Assembly: GCA_016928165.1 (NCBI GenBank)
Contig: JAFGLH010000134.1
Span: 1-34,855 of the forward strand
Source: Pirellulales bacterium
Lineage (GTDB): Bacteria > Planctomycetota > Planctomycetia > Pirellulales > Thermoguttaceae
Length of the DNA stretch: 34,855 bases
Direction of reading: 5' to 3'
Of the stretch, positions 1 to 8,982 are shown piece after piece. Position numbers and translations under genes: made by a program. The first letter of the stretch is position 1. Each line of letters starts with the position of its first letter. Below the pieces are notes generated by a model that worked only from the letters and a program-made list of their open reading frames with translations, did not search any database and was not told where the DNA came from.

Positions 1-47
1 CTTGCACGCACCAGCTTGGTTTTGCCGCGAAATAAGGTGCGTGCAAG
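1..47. repeat. Hairpin repeat, left terminal copy
   Basis: Arms CTTGCACGCACC and GGTGCGTGCAAG are exact reverse complements around a 23-base loop. The same 47 bases recur exactly at the right end of the window. The flanking bases here (CACGCACCCTAC) and there (GTAGGGTGCGTG) suggest a complete element of about 70 bp with longer nested arms. This is a dispersed intergenic palindrome; the sequence breaks at it on both sides. Confidence 0.85.
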
Positions 48-179
48 CACGCACCCTACGGATTTGGAGCTTTCCGCAACAGGAACTTATTACACGGGCC
101 GCAATCGGCCACGCCTAACACGACATAAATCGTCAGACGGACCACTACGTTGGAATTGACATCCTTCCCCGGGTGTTCC

Positions 180-494
180 TTGAAACAGATCGTCGCCGTC
201 GTCAAGCCGTATCTGGCCGAAAAGGTGCTGGAGACCTTGAATCGCCTGCCGATCGAGGCCTGCGGCGTCTGCGAAGTCAAGGGTTATGGCCGACAGAAAA
301 GCTATCTCGACCAATATCGGGGCAGTGAATATTCAATGGCCTATTTACCCAAGGTGGAAATTTCCGTCTGGGTGGACGATACGGCGATGGAGGATGTAGT
401 GCGGAAGATAGTTGAAGTTGCCCGCACGGGAAGAATGGGAGACGGGAAGATTTTCGTCCTCCCTGCCGTCGAGGGGGAATGTGGCAAACACTGA
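180..494 (+). CDS. PII-like nitrogen signal protein with altered C-terminus
   Basis: This is a PII (GlnB/GlnK) family protein of 104 residues. Such proteins are trimeric sensors of 2-oxoglutarate and ATP/ADP that control ammonium transport and glutamine synthetase. I chose the TTG at 180 because numbering from it (MKQIVAVVKP) puts family landmarks in their standard positions: Arg38, Gln39, T-loop Tyr51 in GSEY, Lys58, and TGRMGDGK at 83-90. A TTG at 150 is in frame but would add ten unmatched residues. The usual C-loop arginines 101 and 103, which contact ATP phosphates, are absent: the protein ends VEGECGKH, about eight residues short. No ammonium transporter or glnA gene adjoins it here. 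The family call is firm; conventional ATP sensing is uncertain. Confidence 0.85.
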   Translation: MKQIVAVVKPYLAEKVLETLNRLPIEACGVCEVKGYGRQKSYLDQYRGSEYSMAYLPKVEISVWVDDTAMEDVVRKIVEVARTGRMGDGKIFVLPAVEGECGKH

Positions 495-533
495 AAAAAC
501 AACGCCAGTCCTGGCGCTGGGGGCAGGACTGGC
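494..533 (-). terminator. Rho-independent terminator for the 80-aa gene
   Basis: GCCAGTCCTG at 504-513 pairs perfectly with CAGGACTGGC at 524-533. Read on the minus strand, the stem is followed by GTTGTTTTTTC. It lies between two convergent genes and best serves the minus-strand gene ending at 568. Confidence 0.7.
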
Positions 534-567
534 AAGCCAGATGAAATACAGTTGCTCTTCGGCGAGT

Positions 568-810
568 TTAAGCCGAGGGGCGACGGTAATGTTGGTAAGC
601 CAGGATGACTTCGTAAAGGTCCATCGAAATCGTCACCTCGTCGTCGGCGAAATCGCGCAACCAAGTGCGTTGCGATTGGACCGCGTCGGCAAGCAAGGGC
701 ATGATTTCCATCAGCGGGACGGTGACCGTTTCCCGCTGGTTTTCGAGGACTCCGACGTTGGCGGATTCGTCCTGGGGACCGTGATAGACTCGCAGATGGT
801 TGGCCTGCAT
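568..810 (-). CDS. Conserved short hypothetical protein (80 aa)
   Basis: The product is a small acidic soluble protein beginning MQANHLRVYHG and ending YEVILAYQHYRRPSA, with a central stretch LLADAVQSQRTWLRDF. I recall close relatives only as uncharacterised planctomycete proteins; no function is known to me. The start at 810 is preceded by a strong GGAAGGA ribosome-binding site. A longer reading to 933 is possible but runs into the likely promoter region shared with the divergent tex gene. There is no signal peptide or membrane segment. A terminator hairpin follows the gene. Confidence 0.7.
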   Translation of the reverse strand: MQANHLRVYHGPQDESANVGVLENQRETVTVPLMEIMPLLADAVQSQRTWLRDFADDEVTISMDLYEVILAYQHYRRPSA

Positions 811-935
811 GGGGGCTTCCTTCCGTGATGTGCCCTCCCCGTCTGTGTTGTCTCCAGTTATATCGGCTATGGGTGACTTGCGGGTTTGATGTTTTTCGAG
901 GAAAATATGAGTTTTTCTGATAATACGGGCCACCG

Positions 936-3900
936 ATGGATACTTTGGAGACTGCGGTAACGATCGACCTGCGGCACCTCGGGCGCGGCCTGGACATTCC
1001 CTTGCGGCAGATCCAGGCCGCCGTCGAGTTGCTCGACGAGGGGAACACCGTTCCCTTTATCACGCGCTATCGCAAGGACCAGACGGGCGGGCTTGACGAG
1101 GAGCAAATTCGCGAAATCCAAGGCCGTCTGAGGGTGATGCGATTGCTCGCCGACCGCAAGCAGACCATCCTCCGCTCGATCGAATCGCAGGGAAAACTAA
1201 GCGAGGAATTGCGGAAGCGGATTTTGGCAGCCGCCACGCCAAAGCGGCTCGAAGACCTCTATCTTCCTTTCAAGCCGAAGAAGATGTCGCTGGCTACCCT
1301 GGCCCGATCGCGCGGTCTCGAAGCGCTGGCCGAAGAAATTTTCAGTGCCTCTCCGGCCTGCTCCGATCTCGACGCCCGGGCGGCCGACTTCATCAGCGTC
1401 GACCGCCAGGTGCCCACCGCCGCCGACGCCCTGTTGGGCGCCGGTCACATCATCGCCGAACGGATCAGCGAACAGGCCGAACTGCGGCAAAAACTCCGCG
1501 AAGTCGTGCAGCGGACCGGCGTGCTGGTCAGCAGCCGCATTCAAACCGAGACGAAACCCGCCGCGAAAGAAAAGAAAACCATCGAGGAAGAGAAAAAAGA
1601 ACGGAAGGCCGACGAGGCGGACCCGACCAAGGAAGCCCCGCCGACCGGACGGCCGCCAGCGGAAGCCGAACAGGTCGAACCCGTTGTCGATCAGCCAGTG
1701 GATCAAGTTGTCGATGCCGTGCAACAGTCGGCCGGGGACGGCAGTACGACCGCCGTTCCAACTAATGAGGAATCAGCGGAGATCGTTGCTTCAACGGAAT
1801 CGGAAACCGCCGCCGAGCCGCAAGCCGACGCGCCGGTGGAGCAGACTCCGGCGAGCGAGACTGCGGCCGCCGAGGGACAGCCCAATCCCGCCGAGCAAAA
1901 GAAACTCGCCCGGCAAAAAGCCAGGGAGGCGGCAAAGCTGAAGCGAGAGCAATTCAAAAAGAAGCGCGAAGAGAAACTGATCAAGGCCTTCAGCGATTAC
2001 TTCGACTATCGCGAGAGCCTCCGCCGCATTCCGCCGCACCGCACGCTGGCCATCAACCGCGGCGAGAGGGCAAAAATCCTCCGCGTGCGGATCGAGTCCG
2101 ACCTGCAAGCGATGATAAACATCTTGGAGGAGGCGGTCGTTCCGGCCGATCATCCCCACGCCGAGTATCTCCGCGGCTGCGCCCGCGACTCGCTGAGCCG
2201 ATTGATACTCCCCAGCCTCGAACGCGAGGTCCGCCGCGAGGCGACCGAGCGGGCCGAGTCGCACGCGGTCAGCGTGTTTGCGAAAAACCTCCGCAATTTG
2301 CTGTTGCAGCCGCCGGTCCACGATCAACGCATCTTGGCCGTCGATCCTGGCTTCCGCAGCGGCTGCAAGCTGGCCGCGCTGGACCAGTTCGGCAACCTGT
2401 TGGACCACGGCGTGATCCACCTGGTGGGCAAGCCCGACCGACGCGAGGAAGCGAAAAAAACGGTCCTCGACCTGATCGAGAAGCATCAGTTGACCGTCAT
2501 CGTGATCGGCAACGGGACCGCCTGTCGGCAGACCGAGGATTTCATCGCCCAGTTGATCGAGAGCGAGCTGAAGGACCGGGGCGTGGCCTACGTGATCGTC
2601 AACGAGGCCGGGGCCAGCGTCTATTCGACCAGCCGCGTCGGCCGCGAGGAGTTCCCCGACTGCGACGCCGTGTTGCGGGGGGCGATCTCCATCGGACGCC
2701 GGCTGCAAGACCCGTTGAGCGAACTGGTCAAGATCGACCCGGCCAACATCGGCGTCGGACTCTATCAACACGACGTGAAGGCCAAGCACCTCCGCGAATC
2801 GTTGGACGAGGTGGTCGAGTCGTGCGTCAACTTCGTGGGCGTGGACGCCAACACGGCCAGTCCGGCGTTGCTGAGATACGTCTCCGGTCTGAACCAGCTT
2901 ACCGCCCGGCGGCTCTGCGAATATCGCCGCGAGCACGGGCCGTTCAAATCCCGACAGCAGTTGCGCGAGGTGCCCGGGCTGGGCGAAGCGACCTTCGTTC
3001 AGGCGGCCGGGTTCCTGAAAATCTCCCGCGGCGAAAACCCTTTGGACACCACCTGGATACATCCGGAAAGCTACGAGACGGCCAACGGCGTCGTCGGGCG
3101 GCTGCTCGGCGAAGGGGCCGACCTGGGCAACAAGGAGACCGTCGCCGCGCTGGCCGAGCCGATCGCCAAGGTGGAACTCGCCTCGCTGGCCGGCGAACTG
3201 GGCGTGGGCGAATTGACGCTCAAAGACATTCTTGCCCAACTGGTCCGTCCGGGCCGCGACCCCCGCGAGGACTTGCCCGCCCCTGTCTTCAAACGGGGCG
3301 TGCTCAACCTCGAAGACCTCGAAGTGAACATGGAGTTGACCGGCACGGTGCTGAACGTGGTCGATTTCGGCTGCTTTGTCGACATCGGCATGCACCACAG
3401 CGGCCTGGTCCACGTCAGCCGGCTGGCCGACAAGTACGTCCGCGATCCGCACGACGTGGTGGCCGTCGGCGACATCGTCAAGGTCTGGGTGCTGGGCATC
3501 GACAAAGAGCGGCAGCGAGTCTCGTTGACTATGGTCCGGCCCGGCTCCGAACGGCCGAAACCGTCGTTGCGACACCATAAAGCCGCGGCTGGCGGTCGCG
3601 CCCAGCCAGAAAAAACCGACGACCGCCGCCCCCCGCGTCGAAAGCCGGAGGGCGAGCGTCCTCGGGGCAAAAAGCCCGAAGATCGTCGCGGTCCGCAGAG
3701 TCGTGGCCGCCGCGACCAGCGTCACCCGCCCTATCGTCCTCGCCCGCGGCCGAAGCCATTGACGCCGATTACCGAAGAGATGAAGACCGGCAAGGAGCCA
3801 ATGCGGACCTTCGGCGACCTGCTGCAATTTTATCGGCAGAAGCCGGCCGAAGCGGACGACCAGCCGCCGCCGGCCAAGGAAGAATCTCCAAAGCCGGCGC

Positions 3901-4040
3901 CTGTCGAGACGGATCCCGCTCCGCCGGTCGAGCAAGACACCCCGGCGGAGGAAAAGCCCGAATCACTTCCATCCGATCCGCCGACGGAAAACCCGGGCGT
4001 CGTCGCCGAGGAGTCTTCCGAACAACCGCCGTCGCGGTAA
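936..4040 (+). CDS. tex: Tex-family S1 RNA-binding protein, extended
   Basis: Tex proteins bind RNA and influence transcription and its coupling to RNA processing. Domains in order: Tex N-terminal helical region (about 1-200), YqgF/RNase H-like fold starting at RILAVDPGFRSGCKLA (about 463), helix-hairpin-helix region with REVPGLGEATF (about 655-695), and an S1 RNA-binding domain (about 799-866, core GTVLNVVDFGCFVDIG). At 1034 residues it is some 250 longer than typical Tex. The extra length is a Glu/Ala/Pro/Lys-rich insert at about 203-345 and a basic then acidic, proline-rich tail after about 870. Both look disordered. The EI24-like gene starts five bases downstream, so the two may be co-transcribed. 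Confidence 0.95.
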   Translation: MDTLETAVTIDLRHLGRGLDIPLRQIQAAVELLDEGNTVPFITRYRKDQTGGLDEEQIREIQGRLRVMRLLADRKQTILRSIESQGKLSEELRKRILAAATPKRLEDLYLPFKPKKMSLATLARSRGLEALAEEIFSASPACSDLDARAADFISVDRQVPTAADALLGAGHIIAERISEQAELRQKLREVVQRTGVLVSSRIQTETKPAAKEKKTIEEEKKERKADEADPTKEAPPTGRPPAEAEQVEPVVDQPVDQVVDAVQQSAGDGSTTAVPTNEESAEIVASTESETAAEPQADAPVEQTPASETAAAEGQPNPAEQKKLARQKAREAAKLKREQFKKKREEKLIKAFSDYFDYRESLRRIPPHRTLAINRGERAKILRVRIESDLQAMINILEEAVVPADHPHAEYLRGCARDSLSRLILPSLEREVRREATERAESHAVSVFAKNLRNLLLQPPVHDQRILAVDPGFRSGCKLAALDQFGNLLDHGVIHLVGKPDRREEAKKTVLDLIEKHQLTVIVIGNGTACRQTEDFIAQLIESELKDRGVAYVIVNEAGASVYSTSRVGREEFPDCDAVLRGAISIGRRLQDPLSELVKIDPANIGVGLYQHDVKAKHLRESLDEVVESCVNFVGVDANTASPALLRYVSGLNQLTARRLCEYRREHGPFKSRQQLREVPGLGEATFVQAAGFLKISRGENPLDTTWIHPESYETANGVVGRLLGEGADLGNKETVAALAEPIAKVELASLAGELGVGELTLKDILAQLVRPGRDPREDLPAPVFKRGVLNLEDLEVNMELTGTVLNVVDFGCFVDIGMHHSGLVHVSRLADKYVRDPHDVVAVGDIVKVWVLGIDKERQRVSLTMVRPGSERPKPSLRHHKAAAGGRAQPEKTDDRRPPRRKPEGERPRGKKPEDRRGPQSRGRRDQRHPPYRPRPRPKPLTPITEEMKTGKEPMRTFGDLLQFYRQKPAEADDQPPPAKEESPKPAPVETDPAPPVEQDTPAEEKPESLPSDPPTENPGVVAEESSEQPPSR

Positions 4041-4045
4041 TTTTC

Positions 4046-4828
4046 ATGCGAGAATCGGAATCGAACAACCGCGTTAAGAATGTGCGGCGGGGCGATTCGT
4101 TGGTTTCTCACCCCCGCTCTTTTCTCGCGGGAGCGGCCGCGCCTTGGAACGGGCTGCGGTTCATGTCCGACAACCCCGGGCTGTGGCGTTACGGCCTGCT
4201 GCCGATCGCCGTGAACCTATTGATTACCGGCTTGCTGCTGGGGCTGCTGATCGGCGGGGGATTCTATTTCTTGCCGGCGATGCACGACTATTTCGCCGGC
4301 GGCTGGTGGTGGCGGATCGTCGAGGTCTTCGCTGTTCTGGCAACGATAATCGCTGCCGTCGGGTTGCTATTGGCCGTTTGGCTCGTCCTGCAAGCGGTCC
4401 TCTGCGGCTGGTTCTACGACCTGTTGGCTCGGCAGGTCGAACTGCGGCTGGGCACAAGCCCCGACGAACTGAAAGACGCCCCGATCGCGGTCCAAGCGAT
4501 CGACGCGCTCCGCGCGGTCGGTTTCATCGTGGTGGTCAACATGGGCTGTCTCATCGTGCAAATAGTGCCGGTGGTTGGCTCGGCGTTGGGCCTTTGCGGC
4601 AGCTACTATTTCACCTGCGCGACGCTGGGTTACGAGTTTTTCGATTATCCGCTCGCATTGCGCGGCCTGCGGCGGCGGGACAAACTGGCCTTCGTCCGCC
4701 GCCATCGTCCGAGCACGCTCGGGCTAGGCACTTCCGTGGCGCTATTAGCCTTTGTGCCGGTCGTCAGCGCCGTGTTTCTCACCACCGCCGTCGTCGGCGG
4801 GGTATTGCTGCATAAGCGGCTTCAATAA
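4046..4828 (+). CDS. EI24/CysZ-like integral membrane protein
   Basis: The product is a 260-residue membrane protein with hydrophobic segments near residues 47-75, 88-120, 155-190 and 225-255. The pattern and motifs such as WNGLRFMSDNPGLWRYGLLP and the later YYFTCATLGYEFFDYPLALRG match the EI24 domain family, which includes the sulfate transporter CysZ. The terminal RRRDKLAFVRRHRP stretch before the last hydrophobic segment is also typical. Its substrate cannot be told from sequence; no cysteine biosynthesis genes adjoin it. It follows tex by five bases. It ends 70 bases before the convergent GH10-like gene, with no obvious terminator between. Confidence 0.8.
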   Translation: MRESESNNRVKNVRRGDSLVSHPRSFLAGAAAPWNGLRFMSDNPGLWRYGLLPIAVNLLITGLLLGLLIGGGFYFLPAMHDYFAGGWWWRIVEVFAVLATIIAAVGLLLAVWLVLQAVLCGWFYDLLARQVELRLGTSPDELKDAPIAVQAIDALRAVGFIVVVNMGCLIVQIVPVVGSALGLCGSYYFTCATLGYEFFDYPLALRGLRRRDKLAFVRRHRPSTLGLGTSVALLAFVPVVSAVFLTTAVVGGVLLHKRLQ

Positions 4829-4898
4829 GTCCCATCTCATTTTGGGAAAGGTCTCCCCACAGCCCTTTTTCCGGCGGGCGAGGGGAGTACGGATATTC

Positions 4899-6374
4899 TC
4901 AGCCCTTGAGGAACTTGCGGCGGATGGCGGCCAGTGTCCGCAGGGCGGGTTTGGCCTGGCGGCGGTCGTCGAACAGACCGCCGTGCGGGAAGTCGTGCGC
5001 CTGGGCGTCGAGCAACTGGTTCCAAAGCACGCCCTGGACCGACGGCCGGGCGAGGAAGAAGGGGATCAGCCGCGCAGCGGACGACTGTTGGGCCGCCGGC
5101 GTCCAACTGCCGGGAGGAAGCGAAATCTTCCGCACCGCCAGCGGGTCGTCGTGATACGCGCTGGGCGCGCATATCGACAGCCACAAGGGCAGCCCCAGCA
5201 GGCCCCACAGGTCCAGTTGCCGGCCGAACTCCAAGATGTGCCGCCGCATCGTCCCGCCGGGAGAGTAGCCGACGTTCATCTCCATCACCACGCCCGACAG
5301 GCCGATGTCCGCGCGGACCAGCGCGTCGGCGAAATGGAAGGGGGGGAAGTCCGCGTGGCGGTCGCGCGTGTACTCCGCCCAAGGCTGGTCGAAAGAGACC
5401 AACGCCGGGGCGTCGGGGTCCAGCCGGCGGGTTAATTCGACGGTGCGGACGACCAGCCTCAGCCGCTCCTGCTCGGACATGGAGAGCACGTCGGAGTTTA
5501 CCCGGCCGGCGCAAATCCAATAATCGACCCGGCCGCGATAGCGTTCGACGGTCGCGCGGACCAGCGTCGAGGCGAACTCCAGCACGTTTTCAAAGTCGTC
5601 CTCGAACAGGTAGAGCCAGTCGGGCAAATCGCGGTGGTCCAGCAGCAGCAGGGGGCCGGCGATTACCTTCAGGCCGTGTTCCCGGCACCACTCGATCTGC
5701 CGATCGTTGATCGTCCAGGAAAATTTACCCTCGGTCGATTCGGTGTCACGCCAACAGATGGGTATCTCGGCGGCGTTGAAGGTGGCGAGGAACTGTCGCG
5801 AGGTGTAGGCGTCCAACAGGTCGTTGCCCAACGAGGCGCCGAGCACTCCGAGCGGCGGCGACCCGTTGCGGCGCCTGGCGGCGATTGCCTGTTCGGTATA
5901 GGCGACGGCCAGCAGATCGGCCGCCTCGAGGGACGCGCGAAGCGACTCGTCGGCGCAGCGGGCCGAGGTCGCCGGGTCGTGCTGCGCGACCGACGCGCAC
6001 GAAAGCCGCTCGACCGCGACGGCCAGCCGGGCCTCGACCCCCTTGGGAACGGACAAACCTATCACTCGCCAGTCAGAGAGCTGATTGTGGACCTGGGAGA
6101 GCGTGCCGCGGGCGAGTTCCAAGGGAAGCAGATAGGGTTCGCTCCGTTCGATAAGGCTGCCGGTGGAGAGGGTCACTTGTCCCTGTCCCTCAACCGGCCA
6201 AGAGACATGCAGGCGGGCGGAGTCGGAAACAGAACGATGCAGCAACAGCAGATCCCCATCCACGGCGGCGCGCAGCGGCCAACTCGTCCGATCGAGGCCC
6301 GAGAGATACGCGTCGCGGGCAAACCGCGCCGTGTTGCGTTCGGCCGGGAAGACGCGAAATCGCATCATGCCCAT
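4899..6374 (-). CDS. GH10-like protein with degenerate catalytic site
   Basis: A 491-residue protein whose C-terminal two thirds resembles the TIM-barrel of glycoside hydrolase family 10 (endo-1,4-beta-xylanases). Examples are IPICWRDTESTEGKFSW, HGLKVIAGPLLL and VDYWICAGRVNSD. In genuine GH10 enzymes the last of these sites carries an Asn-Glu pair with the acid/base Glu. Here Asn293 is followed by Ser. The nucleophile-like Glu is present at 365 (VVMEMNVGY). The N-terminal third (about 1-180) is a separate region I do not recognise. There is no signal peptide, so it is probably cytoplasmic. The first of three nearby ATGs was chosen because GAGG lies 11 bases upstream. Enzyme activity is uncertain. 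Confidence 0.7.
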   Translation of the reverse strand: MGMMRFRVFPAERNTARFARDAYLSGLDRTSWPLRAAVDGDLLLLHRSVSDSARLHVSWPVEGQGQVTLSTGSLIERSEPYLLPLELARGTLSQVHNQLSDWRVIGLSVPKGVEARLAVAVERLSCASVAQHDPATSARCADESLRASLEAADLLAVAYTEQAIAARRRNGSPPLGVLGASLGNDLLDAYTSRQFLATFNAAEIPICWRDTESTEGKFSWTINDRQIEWCREHGLKVIAGPLLLLDHRDLPDWLYLFEDDFENVLEFASTLVRATVERYRGRVDYWICAGRVNSDVLSMSEQERLRLVVRTVELTRRLDPDAPALVSFDQPWAEYTRDRHADFPPFHFADALVRADIGLSGVVMEMNVGYSPGGTMRRHILEFGRQLDLWGLLGLPLWLSICAPSAYHDDPLAVRKISLPPGSWTPAAQQSSAARLIPFFLARPSVQGVLWNQLLDAQAHDFPHGGLFDDRRQAKPALRTLAAIRRKFLKG

Positions 6375-6469
6375 CTGGACTGCATCCTCGGAAAAATACT
6401 TTAAGCGAATTAAACTTTTTAATTTACACGAGCGCCAAACCGACGGCAAGCGGAGCGGCTGCGTGAAGC

Positions 6470-6653
6470 AGTGGGCAGTGGATAGCGGATAGTGTATAGT
6501 GTGCGGGTTGAATCGGGTTCGAGTTGCGAAGCCTCAAGCGGCCTCCGACGCATTTTTGAGGTGTCGTCATGTTGGGGCGGCGGCAGTATGTTGGGGCGGC
6601 AGTTAAACTACCGCCCCAACCACTATCCACTACTCACTATCCACTACCCGCTA
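6470..6653. repeat. Intergenic inverted-repeat cluster
   Basis: The gap between the divergent GH10-like gene and purC carries two nested palindromes. The outer arms are made of GTGGATAG-type units (about 6470-6504) and their complement CACTATCCACTACTC (6621-6653). The inner pair, GTTGGGGCGGCAG and CTACCGCCCCAAC (about 6596-6620), differs at one base. A further copy of TGTTGGGGCGGC lies just upstream. It looks like a dispersed non-coding repeat; no protein is apparent. Confidence 0.6.
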
Positions 6654-6669
6654 TTTTCACTACCCGCTA

Positions 6670-7554
<885 letters not shown>

Positions 7555-7561
7555 TGACCGA

Positions 7562-7605
7562 AGTGGGCGCAGGAGAACTCGAATCTCCGACCTCGTCCTT
7601 ATCAG
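7562..7605. repeat. attL: displaced tRNA-Ile 3' fragment
   Basis: These 44 bases are identical to 16439-16482. They correspond to the tRNA-Ile sequence from the first base of the anticodon loop to the discriminator base plus two bases beyond. The match stops abruptly on the inner side (TTTCGG here against GGACGC in the tRNA), so this is a fragment and not a functional tRNA gene. Confidence 0.93.
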
Positions 7606-7701
7606 TTTCGGAATACCCCCCTTGTGTAAGTGTTCCCCCGTCATTTTCTATTTTCGTAACTATTGACGGTTATTAGGAGTTATGGTAACTTCTATATTGC
7701 T

Positions 7702-7773
7702 GGGGTTACGTCTCTGTTGACGTGTTTTTCTGTCTGGCGTAACCCCGGCGTAACCCCGGCGCGATGCAACCCC
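7702..7773. promoter_or_regulatory. Left integrase arm-type sites
   Basis: Repeats of a GGCGTAACCCC unit lie just before the integrase gene: an inverted copy GGGGTTACG (7702-7710), two abutting direct copies (7736-7746 and 7747-7757) and a weaker GCAACCCC (7766-7773). The same unit in similar spacing occurs at the opposite end of the element. This arrangement suits arm-type binding sites for the integrase N-terminal domain. Binding here could also repress the integrase promoter. Confidence 0.65.
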
Positions 7774-7792
7774 AGGGACAAGGGCGAAAAAA

Positions 7793-8980
7793 ATGACCCC
7801 AACAACTCGGTTCCGGTTCTCCAAAAAACGTATTGACGCCCTGCCGATCCCCGCCAACGGACGGGCGGAATACCGAGACCTTGCCACCCCTGGGCTTGTC
7901 CTTCGCGTCACCTCCAATAGGGCTATGTCATTTAGCCTTTTCCGCCGGGTCAACGGCCGTCCAGTTCGCTGCACCCTCGGAGCCTACCCGGCCGTGACTG
8001 TGGAACAAGCACAACGCCGCGCCAGAGAACTATCGGGGGAGATCGTCAAGGGAATCGACCCCCGGTCCGCCCGGCGCAAGGCACGCGCGGAGCCGACGCT
8101 GGCCGTGCTGTTCACGCACTGGATGGAAACCCACGCCAAACCAAGGAAGAAAACATGGGCCGCCGACCAGCGCCAATATGACGCCTACTTGAAACCGTGG
8201 GCTGGGCGTCGGCTGTCCGACATACGCAAGGCCGACATTGCCGCACTGCAATCGAAGATTGCGGAAGAAAAGGGGAGGTATATCGCAAACAAGGTGTTGT
8301 CGCTGTTAAGGGCGATGTTCAACCGCGCCGCCGACATCGGGTTTTCCGGCGGCAACCCGACTACCGGCATAAAAAAATACCCGGAGGAAAAACGCGACCG
8401 ATTCTTGCACGGCGAAGAACTCCGCGCTTTTTTCATGGCGCTTGCCGACGAACCCAACGAAAACCTCCGCGATTATTTTCTGTTTTCGCTGCTGACGGGA
8501 GTGAGAAAAAGCAACGCAATGGCAGCAAGGTGGGAACAGATAGACCATGCCACCGGCTTGTGGAGAATCCCCGAAACCAAGAGCGGGCAGCCCGTGGTTG
8601 TGCCCCTCGTCGCGCCCGTTCTGCAACTGTTGCGGAGCCGCCAAGAGGCCGCGAACGGCAACCCGTGGGTTTTTCCTTCGCACGGCAAGACCGGGCATAT
8701 AGTGGAACCCAAGAGCGCATGGAAGCGGATCATCGAACGTGCCGGACTGTCTGACGTTCGGCCGCATGACCTGAGGAGAAGTCTCGGTTCTTGGATGGCG
8801 ATGACGCAGGCCAGCCTGCCCACGATTGGCAGGATGCTGGGGCACACACAACCTTCAACCACGGCAATCTACGCCCGCCTAGCGGTCGATCCGGTCCGCG
8901 AAGCAGCGGAAAAGGCCACGGCCGCGATGTTGGCCGCCGGCGGACGCAATCTGCTGACGGCGGAAAAAGGAGGAGGGTAA
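7793..8980 (+). CDS. int: P4-type tyrosine integrase
   Basis: Site-specific recombinase of 395 residues that would insert and excise the element at tRNA-Ile. The N-terminal part (about 1-90, with the segment TPGLVLRVTSNRAMSFSLF) is the arm-DNA-binding domain of P4-like integrases. A SAM-like core-binding domain follows (about 100-185). The catalytic domain shows all expected residues: Arg238 (LLTGVRKSN), Lys263 (ETKSGQP), His325 and Arg328 (HDLRRS), His351 (LGHTQPSTTAIYARL) and nucleophile Tyr360. It is therefore probably active. The start at 793 bases past 7000 follows directly on the arm-site cluster. The next gene begins two bases after its stop. Confidence 0.96.
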   Translation: MTPTTRFRFSKKRIDALPIPANGRAEYRDLATPGLVLRVTSNRAMSFSLFRRVNGRPVRCTLGAYPAVTVEQAQRRARELSGEIVKGIDPRSARRKARAEPTLAVLFTHWMETHAKPRKKTWAADQRQYDAYLKPWAGRRLSDIRKADIAALQSKIAEEKGRYIANKVLSLLRAMFNRAADIGFSGGNPTTGIKKYPEEKRDRFLHGEELRAFFMALADEPNENLRDYFLFSLLTGVRKSNAMAARWEQIDHATGLWRIPETKSGQPVVVPLVAPVLQLLRSRQEAANGNPWVFPSHGKTGHIVEPKSAWKRIIERAGLSDVRPHDLRRSLGSWMAMTQASLPTIGRMLGHTQPSTTAIYARLAVDPVREAAEKATAAMLAAGGRNLLTAEKGGG

Positions 8981-8982
8981 GG

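Noticed and set aside
1791-3935. 714-aa minus-strand open frame within tex
   Set aside because: A high-GC shadow frame; the plus strand encodes Tex domains throughout.
7562-7605. Second tRNA-Ile gene
   Set aside because: Only the 3' part is present; D-arm and 5' acceptor are missing, so it is an att fragment.
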